DNA from: Amphiplicatus sp046296195
Lineage (GTDB): Bacteria; Pseudomonadota; Alphaproteobacteria; Caulobacterales; Parvularculaceae
NCBI GenBank assembly: GCA_046296195.1
Contig: JBKBLR010000005.1
Location: 1 to 64,000, forward strand
DNA: 64,000 nucleotides
Direction: 5' to 3'
Numbering within the stretch: position 1 is the stretch's first letter; each line of letters starts with the position of its first letter. Below are positions 50,536 to 58,780 of the stretch, piece after piece. The notes beneath the pieces were generated by a model that did not search any database, was not told the DNA's origin, and saw nothing but the letters and a program-made list of their open reading frames with translations. Both the position numbers and the translations under genes were made by a program.

Positions 50536-51078
50536 ATGAAAGTCGCGATCGCGGCGCTCGCCGCCGTCAATGAACGCATCGCGCGCTGGGGCCGGGCAGG
50601 CGCCGGCGCCATCCTCGCCGTGATGCTCGTCGTCATCATGCTCCAGGTCGTGAGCCGCTATGTCTTCAACAGCTCGCTCGCCTGGACGGAGGAATTGTCG
50701 AAATCGCTGATGGTGTGGAGCGCGTTCCTCGTCGCGCCCTGGGCGCTCCGGACCGGCGCCAATGTCGGCGTCGACCTCTTCCTCGAGGCGATGCCGAAGC
50801 GCGCGCGCTATCTGACCGAGCTCGCCGTCAGCGCGCTCATCCTCTGGATTCTGGTCGTCCTCTTTTCCGAAAGCCTCGGCTTCGTCGCGCGCGGCCTTAA
50901 AAGCCGGATGGCGACGCTTCCCGTCACGACGGGCTATGTATACATGATCATGCCGGTTTCGCTCGCCGCGATGCTGCTCGCCGGAACCGAGGTCGCCCTG
51001 CGCCAGCTCCGTGAACTTCTGAGCGGCGACGCCGACACGCTCGCTCCCCACCGCCCGGCGCCGTCCACGGGGGAATAG
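50536..51078 (+). CDS. dctQ: TRAP transporter small membrane subunit (DctQ)
   Basis: 180 residues with four membrane helices. The DctQ core VMLVVIMLQVVSRYVFNSSLAWTEELSKSLMVWSAFLVAPWALRTGANVGVDLF is clear. GGGAGG precedes the ATG. Part of the Q-M-P set that follows the glycosidase gene. Confidence 0.92.
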   Translation: MKVAIAALAAVNERIARWGRAGAGAILAVMLVVIMLQVVSRYVFNSSLAWTEELSKSLMVWSAFLVAPWALRTGANVGVDLFLEAMPKRARYLTELAVSALILWILVVLFSESLGFVARGLKSRMATLPVTTGYVYMIMPVSLAAMLLAGTEVALRQLRELLSGDADTLAPHRPAPSTGE

Positions 51079-51084
51079 CGCCGC

Positions 51085-52371
51085 ATGTCGATCTCTTATA
51101 TCTTCATCTTCCTCCTGCTTCTCATCGCCGGCGCGCCGATCGTCTTTGCACTGCTCATCGGCCCGGGCCTCAGCCTTGCGCTCGACGACCAGCGCCAGTT
51201 CTATCCGGCGATCCTGGCGCGGCTTTACAACGGGATCGATTCCTTTCCGCTGATGGCGGTGCCGTTCTTCATTCTCGCCGGCGAGCTGATGAATTCCGGC
51301 GGCGTCACCGCGGCGATCTTCCGCTTCGCGCAGACGATGATCGGCCATGTGCGCGGCGGGCTAGCGCAGGTGAACATCGTCACCTCGATGCTGTTCGCGA
51401 GCCTCTCCGGCTCAGCGGTCGCGGACGCCTCGGCCGTCGGCAAGATGCTGGTGCCGGAAATGGTGAAGGAAGGCTATTCGCGCCGCTATTCCGCCGCGGT
51501 GACCGCGTCGGCTGCGATCCTCGGGCCCGTCATCCCGCCCTCGGGGCTCATGATCCTTTACGCCTTCGTGATGAACGTGTCGGTCGCGGCGCTGTTCGCG
51601 GCGGGCGCCGTCGTCGGCGTCCTGATGGCGGGCGGGTTGATGCTGGTGACGATGGCGCTTGCGCACCGCCGCGGATTTCCGAAAGCGGACAGCAAGGCGA
51701 CATGGGAAGAACGCGGCAAGGCGCTCACACAGACACTCCCCGCCCTATTGACGCCGGTCATCCTCCTCGGCGGCGTTCTCAGCGGCGCCTTCACGCCGAC
51801 GGAGGCGGCTGCGGTCGCGGTCGTTTACGCCCTCGTCGTCGGGCTTTTCGTGATGCGCACGCTCAAGCTCGCCGACCTGCCGCGCGTCTTCGTCACTGCA
51901 GCGGCGCAGTCGGGCGTCATCCTCCTGCTCGTCGGGGCGGCGGTGTCGTTCGCTTGGATCGTCACCGTCTCGGGCTTCGCCGAAAGCCTCGCCGATCTGC
52001 TGACCGGCGTCACCTCGAACGTCTATCTCCTCCTCCTCCTCGTCAATCTTCTCCTTTTCATCGTCGGCATGTTCCTCGACGCGGGGCCTGCGATCCTCAT
52101 TCTCGGGCCCGTGCTCGGGCCGATGTTCGTCGGCCTCGGCGTCGATGCCCTGCATTTCGCGATCGTCATGTGCGTCAACGTGACGGTGGGGCTCGCGACG
52201 CCGCCGATGGGCCTCGTGCTCTTCGTCGCCTCATCCGTTTCGGGCGAGAAGCCCGCCGCGATCGCGCTCGAGATGGCGCCCTATCTCGCCATGCACGCGC
52301 TGATCATCTTTCTCATCACCTTCGCGCCGCCGATCGTCACGACCCTGCCGCGCCTTCTCGGCTTTGCGTGA
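51085..52371 (+). CDS. dctM: TRAP transporter large permease (DctM)
   Basis: 428 residues, about twelve hydrophobic segments. The DctM pattern includes GIDSFPLMAVPFFILAGELMNSGGVT, FASLSGSAVADASAVG, AILGPVIPPSGLMILYAFV and NVTVGLATPPMGLVLFVAS. It couples Na+ flux to uptake of an anionic substrate, here probably a sulfosugar or sulfolactate. It starts six bases after dctQ. Confidence 0.95.
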   Translation: MSISYIFIFLLLLIAGAPIVFALLIGPGLSLALDDQRQFYPAILARLYNGIDSFPLMAVPFFILAGELMNSGGVTAAIFRFAQTMIGHVRGGLAQVNIVTSMLFASLSGSAVADASAVGKMLVPEMVKEGYSRRYSAAVTASAAILGPVIPPSGLMILYAFVMNVSVAALFAAGAVVGVLMAGGLMLVTMALAHRRGFPKADSKATWEERGKALTQTLPALLTPVILLGGVLSGAFTPTEAAAVAVVYALVVGLFVMRTLKLADLPRVFVTAAAQSGVILLLVGAAVSFAWIVTVSGFAESLADLLTGVTSNVYLLLLLVNLLLFIVGMFLDAGPAILILGPVLGPMFVGLGVDALHFAIVMCVNVTVGLATPPMGLVLFVASSVSGEKPAAIALEMAPYLAMHALIIFLITFAPPIVTTLPRLLGFA

Positions 52372-52375
52372 CGCC

Positions 52376-53407
52376 ATGACCGGAACCCGCATCCTCAACG
52401 CGCTCTTCGTCGGTCTCGCGGCGCTGTTCCTATGGGGCGCCGTCGCGAGCCGCGCGGACCGGCCGGAGTTCGTGATGAGGATCGGCATCCTCGCGTCAAA
52501 GGACGATGAGGATTACGCCGGCGCGCGCGCGCTGAAGGACTATGTCGAGACGCGCTCAGGCGGACGCATCGCCGTGAAAATCCACACCTCCGGCCAGTTC
52601 TGCGGCGGCGAGCGCGAATGCCTCGAATATCTTCAAGGGGGCGTGCTCGACGTCTTCATGACGACCTTCGGCGGCTTTGGAAACTTCTTCCCCGAAGGCC
52701 AGGCGTTCGACTTGCCCTATATCTTCGACGGCGACCGGACGGCCGAATGCGTTCTCGACGGTCCGATTGCGGAGGAATTGCGCGACGAGGTCCTGACGCG
52801 CGGCCTCGGCCTTCGCCTGATGACGATCGGCAACACCGGCGGCTGGCGCGATTTCGCGACGGTTGCGCGTCCCATCAGGTCTCCCGCCGATCTCAAGGGC
52901 CTGAAGATCCGGACGACGCCCGCCCAGCTGGAGCAGGAGATGGTGCGCGCGCTCGGCGCCAATCCGACGCCGATCGCCTTTTCCGAGCTTTACCTCGCGC
53001 TGGCGACCGGCGTCGTCGAAGGCGCGAAGAACAGCATCCAGGACATCGTCGGCATGCGTCTTGAAGAGCACGTCAAGCATGTGACGCTCGACAATCACGC
53101 CTATATGGGCGCGATGTGGTGGTATTCCGACGCGCGCTGGCGATCGCTTCCCGATGATCTCAAACCCGTCGTCGAAGGCGGCTTCGCCGAGCTTCAGCGC
53201 GTCACGCGCCGCCTGCCGAAGGAGCGCCAGGAAGAAGCGCTCGCGCGCTTCAAGGCGAAAGGCGGCGCCGTTCACGTTCCGACGGACAGTGAGCGCGACG
53301 CCTTCCGGGCGGCGTCGGCGCCGATGCGCGACTGGTACGTTACGAAGTACGGCGACCGCTGGCTCCGGCGCCTCGACGCCGCGGTTGCGGCCTGCGCCTC
53401 AGGCTGA
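52376..53407 (+). CDS. dctP: TRAP transporter substrate-binding protein (DctP)
   Basis: 343 residues with an N-terminal hydrophobic signal and the DctP core: MRIGILASKDDEDYAGARALKDYVETRSGGRIAVKIH, then DLKGLKIRTTPAQLEQEMVRALGANPTPIAFSELYLALATGVVEGAKNS, containing the conserved Arg (KIRTT) that usually holds a carboxylate or other anion. The CGGERECLEYL segment is unusual for two closely spaced cysteines. ATG 52376 is five bases after the dctM stop. Confidence 0.93.
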   Translation: MTGTRILNALFVGLAALFLWGAVASRADRPEFVMRIGILASKDDEDYAGARALKDYVETRSGGRIAVKIHTSGQFCGGERECLEYLQGGVLDVFMTTFGGFGNFFPEGQAFDLPYIFDGDRTAECVLDGPIAEELRDEVLTRGLGLRLMTIGNTGGWRDFATVARPIRSPADLKGLKIRTTPAQLEQEMVRALGANPTPIAFSELYLALATGVVEGAKNSIQDIVGMRLEEHVKHVTLDNHAYMGAMWWYSDARWRSLPDDLKPVVEGGFAELQRVTRRLPKERQEEALARFKAKGGAVHVPTDSERDAFRAASAPMRDWYVTKYGDRWLRRLDAAVAACASG

Positions 53408-53409
53408 CC

Positions 53410-53856
53410 TCAGCGCGCCGACAGCTCGGCGGCGAGATCGCGGATCCGCTTTTCGATGAGATCGATCGCAACGACGAATCCGTCAGCGCCGCCGAAATAC
53501 GGATCGGGCACTTCACCGTCCGGAATGAAGAGCGCGAGCTTTGCGCGCGCCCCGGCGGGCTTCATCGCCTCCAGCGCCTCGAGGTTCGAGCGGTCCATGG
53601 CGAGAATGAGGTCGAAGCCTTCGAAATCGGCCGCGCCGATCAGCCGGCAGCGGAAGGCCGAGAGGTCGTAGCCCCGCCGCGCGCATTCCTCGATCGTGCG
53701 CGGATCGGCGCCCCCGCCGACATGCTTGTCCTTGAGACCGGCCGAACCGACGACGACCGTCGGGCCCGAGATGTTCTTGGCGAACTGCGTCTTTGCGATC
53801 ACTTCCGCCGCTGGCGACCGGGAATAATTGCCGGCGTCCACGAAGAGAATTTTCAT
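53410..53856 (-). CDS. Low-molecular-weight phosphatase-like protein lacking the catalytic cysteine
   Basis: 148 residues with the LMW-PTP fold: N-terminal MKILFVDAGNYSRSPAAEVIA and the late acid loop VPDPYFGGADGF. In active enzymes the P-loop reads C-x-G-N-x-C-R-S-P. Here the nucleophile position is Asp (FVDAGN) and the second Cys is Ser. The Arg, Ser-Pro and the Asp of DPYFGG remain. It should bind phosphate or sulfate-like anions but cannot form a phosphocysteine intermediate, so it is a pseudo-enzyme or sensor unless the aspartate acts as nucleophile. It is convergent with dctP, two bases apart. Confidence 0.75.
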   Translation of the reverse strand: MKILFVDAGNYSRSPAAEVIAKTQFAKNISGPTVVVGSAGLKDKHVGGGADPRTIEECARRGYDLSAFRCRLIGAADFEGFDLILAMDRSNLEALEAMKPAGARAKLALFIPDGEVPDPYFGGADGFVVAIDLIEKRIRDLAAELSAR

Positions 53857-53959
53857 CGTAATTTCAATCCCTTGATGGCGTCCGAGGGCGCCATCCGCGA
53901 CCGGCCCGCCGTCGCCCGCACGCCGCATCCGCGTGTTGACGCCGCCAGCGGTCAAAGTG

Positions 53960-53974
53960 TTATATAAGACATGT
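53960..53974. promoter_or_regulatory. Putative regulator box 3 (TonB receptor promoter)
   Basis: TTATATAAGACATGT, 71 bases upstream of the TonB-dependent receptor ATG. The first ten bases are identical to box 2. Its presence ties the receptor to the sulfosugar regulon. Confidence 0.6.
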
Positions 53975-54045
53975 CAGCTATAAGTTTGCCGGTCAAGGCG
54001 AACGCCAGCGGCCGCCCGCGCGGCGCCGGCAATTGGGAGGGATCC

Positions 54046-56346
54046 ATGAAGCGTGCTTTCATCAACTCGTCGAGCGTCATCGCCGCCGTCGCCTTCCTGA
54101 CCGCGCCGGCATATGCCGAGCTCGACGAAATCGTCGTCACCTCGCAGCGCGTCGAGCAGAACCTGCAAGACGTGCCGCTTGCTGTCACGGCGCTCACCGA
54201 CCGGCAGCTCGAAGCTTCGGGTGCGATCAACCTTGAAGACCTCACGCAGCTCGTTCCCTCAATCAATTACCGCAAGGGCACGACGAACGCGAACTCCGCG
54301 GTCTTCCTGCGCGGCGTCGGCACGATTTCCTTCTCGATCGCAGCCGAGCCGTCCGTCTCGACCGTCGTCGACGGCGTCGTGCTCTCGCGCTCCGGCCAGG
54401 CCTTCGCCGACCTCTATGACATCGAGCGCATCGAAGTGCTTCGCGGGCCCCAAGGGACGCTCTTCGGCAAGAACGCGTCAGCCGGCGTCGTCAGCCTGGT
54501 GACGAAGGGCGGAACCGACGACTTCGAGGCGCAAGTCAATCTCGGCCTCTGGGAAGAGAGCGAATACCGCGCGAAAGCGAGCATCGCCGGCCCGCTGACC
54601 GACTCCCTATCGGCGCGCCTCACCGGCTTTTACGGCTATTTCGACGGGCATATCACCAACATCTTCAACGGCGGCGACGAACGCGTGAACGGCTATGAGC
54701 GCTGGGGCTCGCGGTTCGTGCTCGACTTCAACCCGTCGGACGCGGCGAGCGTCCGGCTCGCGGTCGATTACGCGCAGGCGAACGATGATTGCTGCGCGGA
54801 GATCACGGGCGTGTCGCGCGGCGCGATTCTCGACGCCGAGCTCGGATTCCTGACGGCCCGCGGCGAGGACCAGCGCGTCGTCAATCACAACCTCGTCACG
54901 ACGACCGACGACGAAACCTGGGGCGCCTCGCTGCAGGGCGACTTCCAGGCCTTTTCCGATCACACGCTGACCATGATCGCCGCCTATCGGAACTGGAAGA
55001 ACGTCGAGGTGCGCGAAGGCGACTTCCTTCCACGCGCGATCGTCGGCACTGCGCAGCTGCACGACGAGGGCACGGTCGAGACGGACCAGTATTCGTTCGA
55101 AGCGCGACTCGCCTCGCCGCAGGACAAGATGATTTCCTACGTCCTCGGCGCCTTCTTCTGGCACTCCGACAACGGCCAGGTCTTCCGCCGCGAGGACATC
55201 ACCTGCGCCTCGTCGACGCTGCCCGTCGCGCCGAGCGGGGCGACGCCCTGCAACCTCGCCGACACGGTCAACACGCTGTTCCCGACGGCGAACTCGATCA
55301 GCGACGTCAACCAGACGAACTACGCGCTCTTCGGCAACGCCACCTGGAACCTCACCGACCGCTTCCGCCTCATCGGCGGCGTGCGCTGGACGCATGACAA
55401 TGTCGACTTCGTCCATGAGCGTGCGCCCGGATTCAACCGCGTCACCGGCCTGCCGGCGACAGGCCCCGGCATCCTCGCCGCGCCCGCAGGCGGCCTCACC
55501 TCCGCAACGCCGCCGGGCGACGGCACCAATTTCTCGACCGGCGAGACGAGCAATTCGAACTTCTCCGGCCGCGCCATTGCGCAATACGATCTCGCTGACG
55601 ACCTGATGGGCTACATCAGCTATTCGCGCGGCTACAAAGGCCCGGCGTTCAACGTCTTCTTCAACCACACGGCCCCGAACAACGCGGTGCCGATCGACGC
55701 CGAAACCTCGAATTCCTACGAGGCCGGTTTCAAATCGCGCTTCTTCGACAATCGCCTGCAATTCAACGCCGCCGGCTATTACGCCGTCTATGACGGCTTC
55801 CAGGCGAACAACTTCATCATCGTCGGCGGCGCGCTCGTCTCGAGCCTTACGAACGCCGGCAAGGTGTCGACGGCGGGCTTCGAGATCGACACGGTGTTCG
55901 CGCCGACCGACTGGTGGACCATCACCGGCGGGCTTGCCTACACCGACGCCAAGGTGAAGGCGTTCAACCCGAACCCGATCACCGGCGTTCCCTCCTCGTT
56001 CAACGGCACGCCGCTGCCGCTCGCGCCGAAGTGGACGTCATCGATCGTCAGCGAATGGACCGCCCCCTTCATCATGGGCACGCAGGCTTATCTGCGCGGC
56101 GCCTGGTCCTACCGGGACAACCAGTTCTCAGAGCTGGGCGCCGTCGGGCCGATCGATCAATACAGCCTGATCGATCTCAGCCTCGGCTTCTCTGATGCGG
56201 CCGACAGATATCGCCTGACTTTCCACGTCAACAACCTGCTCGACGACAGCTATGTCGCGCTCAACACGTCGAACGGGCAGCGCCTGCACATTCCGCGTGA
56301 CGCCAGCCGCTATATCGGCGTGACCTTCCGCGCGAATTTCAACTGA
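54046..56346 (+). CDS. TonB-dependent outer-membrane receptor
   Basis: 766 residues. Signal peptide (ending APAYAE), TonB-box-like ELDEIVVTSQR, plug domain (NLQDVPLAVTALTDRQLEASG, IERIEVLRGPQGTLFGKNASAGVVSLVTKGG) and a 22-strand barrel ending VTFRANFN. This is the oligosaccharide or unknown-ligand type, not a clear siderophore receptor. The start has GGGAGG five bases upstream. Box 3 in its promoter suggests uptake of sulfoquinovosyl glycerides or sulfoquinovose. Confidence 0.93.
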   Translation: MKRAFINSSSVIAAVAFLTAPAYAELDEIVVTSQRVEQNLQDVPLAVTALTDRQLEASGAINLEDLTQLVPSINYRKGTTNANSAVFLRGVGTISFSIAAEPSVSTVVDGVVLSRSGQAFADLYDIERIEVLRGPQGTLFGKNASAGVVSLVTKGGTDDFEAQVNLGLWEESEYRAKASIAGPLTDSLSARLTGFYGYFDGHITNIFNGGDERVNGYERWGSRFVLDFNPSDAASVRLAVDYAQANDDCCAEITGVSRGAILDAELGFLTARGEDQRVVNHNLVTTTDDETWGASLQGDFQAFSDHTLTMIAAYRNWKNVEVREGDFLPRAIVGTAQLHDEGTVETDQYSFEARLASPQDKMISYVLGAFFWHSDNGQVFRREDITCASSTLPVAPSGATPCNLADTVNTLFPTANSISDVNQTNYALFGNATWNLTDRFRLIGGVRWTHDNVDFVHERAPGFNRVTGLPATGPGILAAPAGGLTSATPPGDGTNFSTGETSNSNFSGRAIAQYDLADDLMGYISYSRGYKGPAFNVFFNHTAPNNAVPIDAETSNSYEAGFKSRFFDNRLQFNAAGYYAVYDGFQANNFIIVGGALVSSLTNAGKVSTAGFEIDTVFAPTDWWTITGGLAYTDAKVKAFNPNPITGVPSSFNGTPLPLAPKWTSSIVSEWTAPFIMGTQAYLRGAWSYRDNQFSELGAVGPIDQYSLIDLSLGFSDAADRYRLTFHVNNLLDDSYVALNTSNGQRLHIPRDASRYIGVTFRANFN

Positions 56347-56354
56347 CCGCTTTC

Positions 56355-56468
56355 GCGCGGGGAGAGGCGACACCTCCCCGCGCGGGCCTGACGACCTCCC
56401 CTCCCGAGAGGTCGATCGGGCGCCGGCGCCGTGGCGGGCTCGCTGCAGCGCCGGCGTCCGCTCTTTTT
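56355..56468 (+). terminator. Candidate terminator hairpins after the TonB receptor gene
   Basis: GCGCGGGGAG (56355-56364) pairs with CTCCCCGCGC (56374-56383). A second stem CGCCGGCGC (56421-56429)/GCGCCGGCG (56448-56456) is followed by CTCTTTTT ending at 56468. The second with its T-run is a plausible intrinsic terminator, although the loop is large (18 bases). Confidence 0.45.
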
Positions 56469-56488
56469 GAGGGAGCGTTTGAGGCCCC

Positions 56489-56863
56489 TTAGCGATCGAG
56501 CGGCTTCAGCGCCTCGCGCGCAGCCCGCGCCGCGATGTCGAAAAGGCGGCTCGTCTCCTCCGCATAATCGCGAACCGCCTCTTCGAAGAACGACGCCTGC
56601 GCGCTGAGGGCGTCAGCGGCTTTTCGCGTCCGCATGAGAAGCGAGGCGGCTTCGAAGTCCTTCTTCATCCGCAGGTTCAGGAACGCGACAAGCTCCCGGT
56701 TGATTTCGGTCGCGCTGGCGAGGCAGGCCCGCGCCGCCCGCGACATGAACTCCACATTGCGCTCGCTGAACCGCGTCAATTCCGCCGTCTCGGCCTCAGG
56801 CCTCACCCGCTCGCCGTCCGCCTCCCGGACGGTTCCGGCGCCTTTCCGCTTTTGCTCCGCCAT
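56489..56863 (-). CDS. Phasin-family granule-associated protein
   Basis: 124 residues, nearly all helical: FSERNVEFMSRAARACLASATEINRELVAFLNLRMKKDFEAASLLMRTRKAADALSAQASFFEEAVRDYAEETSRLF matches the phasin pattern of amphipathic helices that coat polyhydroxyalkanoate granules. ATG 56863 has AAGGAG upstream; the longer frame to 57292 has no support. The thiolase gene at 58781 fits a polyhydroxyalkanoate context. The 250 bases upstream show nothing further. Confidence 0.8.
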   Translation of the reverse strand: MAEQKRKGAGTVREADGERVRPEAETAELTRFSERNVEFMSRAARACLASATEINRELVAFLNLRMKKDFEAASLLMRTRKAADALSAQASFFEEAVRDYAEETSRLFDIAARAAREALKPLDR

Positions 56864-57113
56864 CTCTGTTGCTCCTTGCTGATGGGATCGCACTTGCGCG
56901 TCCTCGACGACGTCGACCTGATCGAGGTCGCCTTCGCTGCGGCGGGTCCGGCCGGGCATCAGCATTGGCGGGCGGGTTGAGCGCCATGCAGGGCCTGCGG
57001 CGCGGACGCGCCGTCCTAGGCGTGACCGACAAATTGTCGGCGCAGAGCAGCACGCGCGCAAGAGCCTCTGACGCAGATTCGCCGCAACCGCCGGCGGTGC
57101 GAGAACGCGTGCG

Positions 57114-58028
57114 CTACTCCGCGGGAACGGCCGAAGGATCAAGGTCGCCGGTCTTCGCCCGATAGCGCGCGCGGATTTCCTTCGCCGTGAGGCCCGCGCC
57201 GTTCGGGCGCCAGCCGGGCGGCCCGAAGAGGAGGCCCGGCCAATGCTGCACGCCGTGCCCCCTAAGATCGGCAAGGAGCCTTCCCCATTCATGAAACGCG
57301 ATGGCGAAGACGTTCGTCGAGCCGACCGGCTTCACGAGGCCGAACGCGCACGGCTCCTCGTTGCGCTCCGCCTGGTAGGTGCCGAACAGGCGGTCGAAGA
57401 TGACGGTCACGCCGCCATAATTGCGGTCGAGATAATCGGCGTTTTTCGCATGATGCACGCGGTGGGCCGAGGGCGTGTTGAAGACGCCTTCAAGCGGCCC
57501 GAGCCTGCCGATCAGCACGGTATGGAGCCACGACTGATAAAAGAGGTTCAGCGCCAGCATCGTCGCAACGGACGCGGGCGTAAAGCCGATCAGCATCAGC
57601 GGGATGTGAAAGAGGTAGCCCATCGACAGTTTGTTGGTCCAGCCGAGGCGATAGGCGCCGAGAACATTGAGTTCCTCAAGGCTGTGGTGGACGGCGTGGG
57701 TCGTCCAGAACCAGCGCACTTCATGGCTCGCCCGGTGGAACCAGTAATAGGTGAACTCCAGCAGCACGAAGAGCGCCGCCCAAGTCCGCCAGTCATCCAT
57801 CGGCAGGGTGAAAAAGCGATGCTCATAGGCGAGGACGGCGAGCATGCCCGTAAGGCTCAGCGGAATGAGGCCGATGAGCCGCTGGCCGACGCCGATGCCG
57901 ATCGAGGCGAGCGTTTCGCCTTTCGTATAGAGCCTCAGGCCGCGCTTCTTCCCTTCCCGCACCTCCCACGCGATGAGCGCGAGGAAGAGCGGCAGGAACC
58001 AGTAGAACAAGGGTCCGTTGATGCCCAT
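57114..58028 (-). CDS. Sterol desaturase/fatty acid hydroxylase family membrane protein
   Basis: 304 residues, four or five membrane segments, with the three histidine boxes of the family: HRASHEVRWFW, THAVHHSLEELN, and SAHRVHHAKNADYLDRNYGG. These bind a di-iron centre that hydroxylates or desaturates lipids. ATG 58028 (MGINGPLFYWF) with AAGGA upstream was chosen; the ATG at 58106 would run across the putative TetR operator into the divergent gene. Confidence 0.88.
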   Translation of the reverse strand: MGINGPLFYWFLPLFLALIAWEVREGKKRGLRLYTKGETLASIGIGVGQRLIGLIPLSLTGMLAVLAYEHRFFTLPMDDWRTWAALFVLLEFTYYWFHRASHEVRWFWTTHAVHHSLEELNVLGAYRLGWTNKLSMGYLFHIPLMLIGFTPASVATMLALNLFYQSWLHTVLIGRLGPLEGVFNTPSAHRVHHAKNADYLDRNYGGVTVIFDRLFGTYQAERNEEPCAFGLVKPVGSTNVFAIAFHEWGRLLADLRGHGVQHWPGLLFGPPGWRPNGAGLTAKEIRARYRAKTGDLDPSAVPAE

Positions 58029-58061
58029 GGGCGATCCTTGCGGCGTCCCGGACAATATGTG

Positions 58062-58088
58062 AGCGTTTCTCAGTTTCGAGAACTCGCT
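58062..58088. promoter_or_regulatory. Imperfect palindrome between divergent hydroxylase and TetR genes
   Basis: AGCGTTTCTC and GAGAACTCGCT flank six bases; the core TTCTC-N6-GAGAA is exact. Size and position are typical of a TetR-family operator controlling both divergent genes. Confidence 0.5.
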
Positions 58089-58105
58089 TTTTCGAAAGGC
58101 CGCCA

Positions 58106-58738
58106 TTGACCCGCCCGCCCGCGCAAAAAGCCCCGAAATCCTTGCGGAAACAGCCGCGGCAGGCGCGTGCGGAGGCGACCATCGCGGCGATCGTCGAGGC
58201 CGCGGCTCAGATTGTCGAGAAGGACGGCGACGAGGCGACGACGACCGCCGCCATCGCCGAGCGCGCCGGGGTTTCGATCGGCACGCTCTACCAGTATTTC
58301 GCCGACCGCGACGCCGTGCTCGCCGCCGTCATCCGCCGCGACCGCGCGATGATGAGCGCCGAGATCGCCAAGCGCATCGCGGAAGCAAAACCGAAGAGCG
58401 CCGAAGCGCTGGTGCGGGACATCATCGCGGCGCTCCTTGCGGTGATGCGCCCGCGCCGGCGCCGGCGCCGCCTGATTGCGCTCGGCGCGGCCATGCGCAC
58501 CCAATCAAGCGCGGACATCGCCGCAACGATCGACGGCGTCGGCGCGCTTATCGTGTCCGTCGCTGACCGGTATCCTGAAGAGATCGGACGCCCGCTCAGC
58601 CCCGTGCGCCTCTATGTGCTGACGCGCTCGGTCATGGGCGCCCTGCGCGCCGCGCTCGCCGAGGACGCCAGGGTCCTTGATGAGCCGGAATTCGAGGAAG
58701 AGCTGGTGCGCCTCGCGCTCGGCTATTTGCAGGGCTGA
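58106..58738 (+). CDS. TetR-family transcriptional regulator
   Basis: 210 residues. The N-terminal HTH at about 20-65 is typical: RAEATIAAIVEAAAQIVEKDGDEATTTAAIAERAGVSIGTLYQYFADRDAVLAAVI. The ligand domain is uninformative by eye. The start is a TTG with AAAGG six bases upstream. It probably regulates the divergent lipid hydroxylase, and perhaps the thiolase 42 bases downstream. Confidence 0.88.
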   Translation: MTRPPAQKAPKSLRKQPRQARAEATIAAIVEAAAQIVEKDGDEATTTAAIAERAGVSIGTLYQYFADRDAVLAAVIRRDRAMMSAEIAKRIAEAKPKSAEALVRDIIAALLAVMRPRRRRRRLIALGAAMRTQSSADIAATIDGVGALIVSVADRYPEEIGRPLSPVRLYVLTRSVMGALRAALAEDARVLDEPEFEEELVRLALGYLQG

Positions 58739-58780
58739 CGCCGAGGGCGTAAGAACGCCGCCGATATGAAGGAGGCCGTC

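Noticed and set aside
57000..57292. N-terminal extension of the phasin gene up to 57292
   Set aside because: Arg/Pro-rich text overlapping the hydroxylase gene end; AAGGAG before ATG 56863 marks the start.
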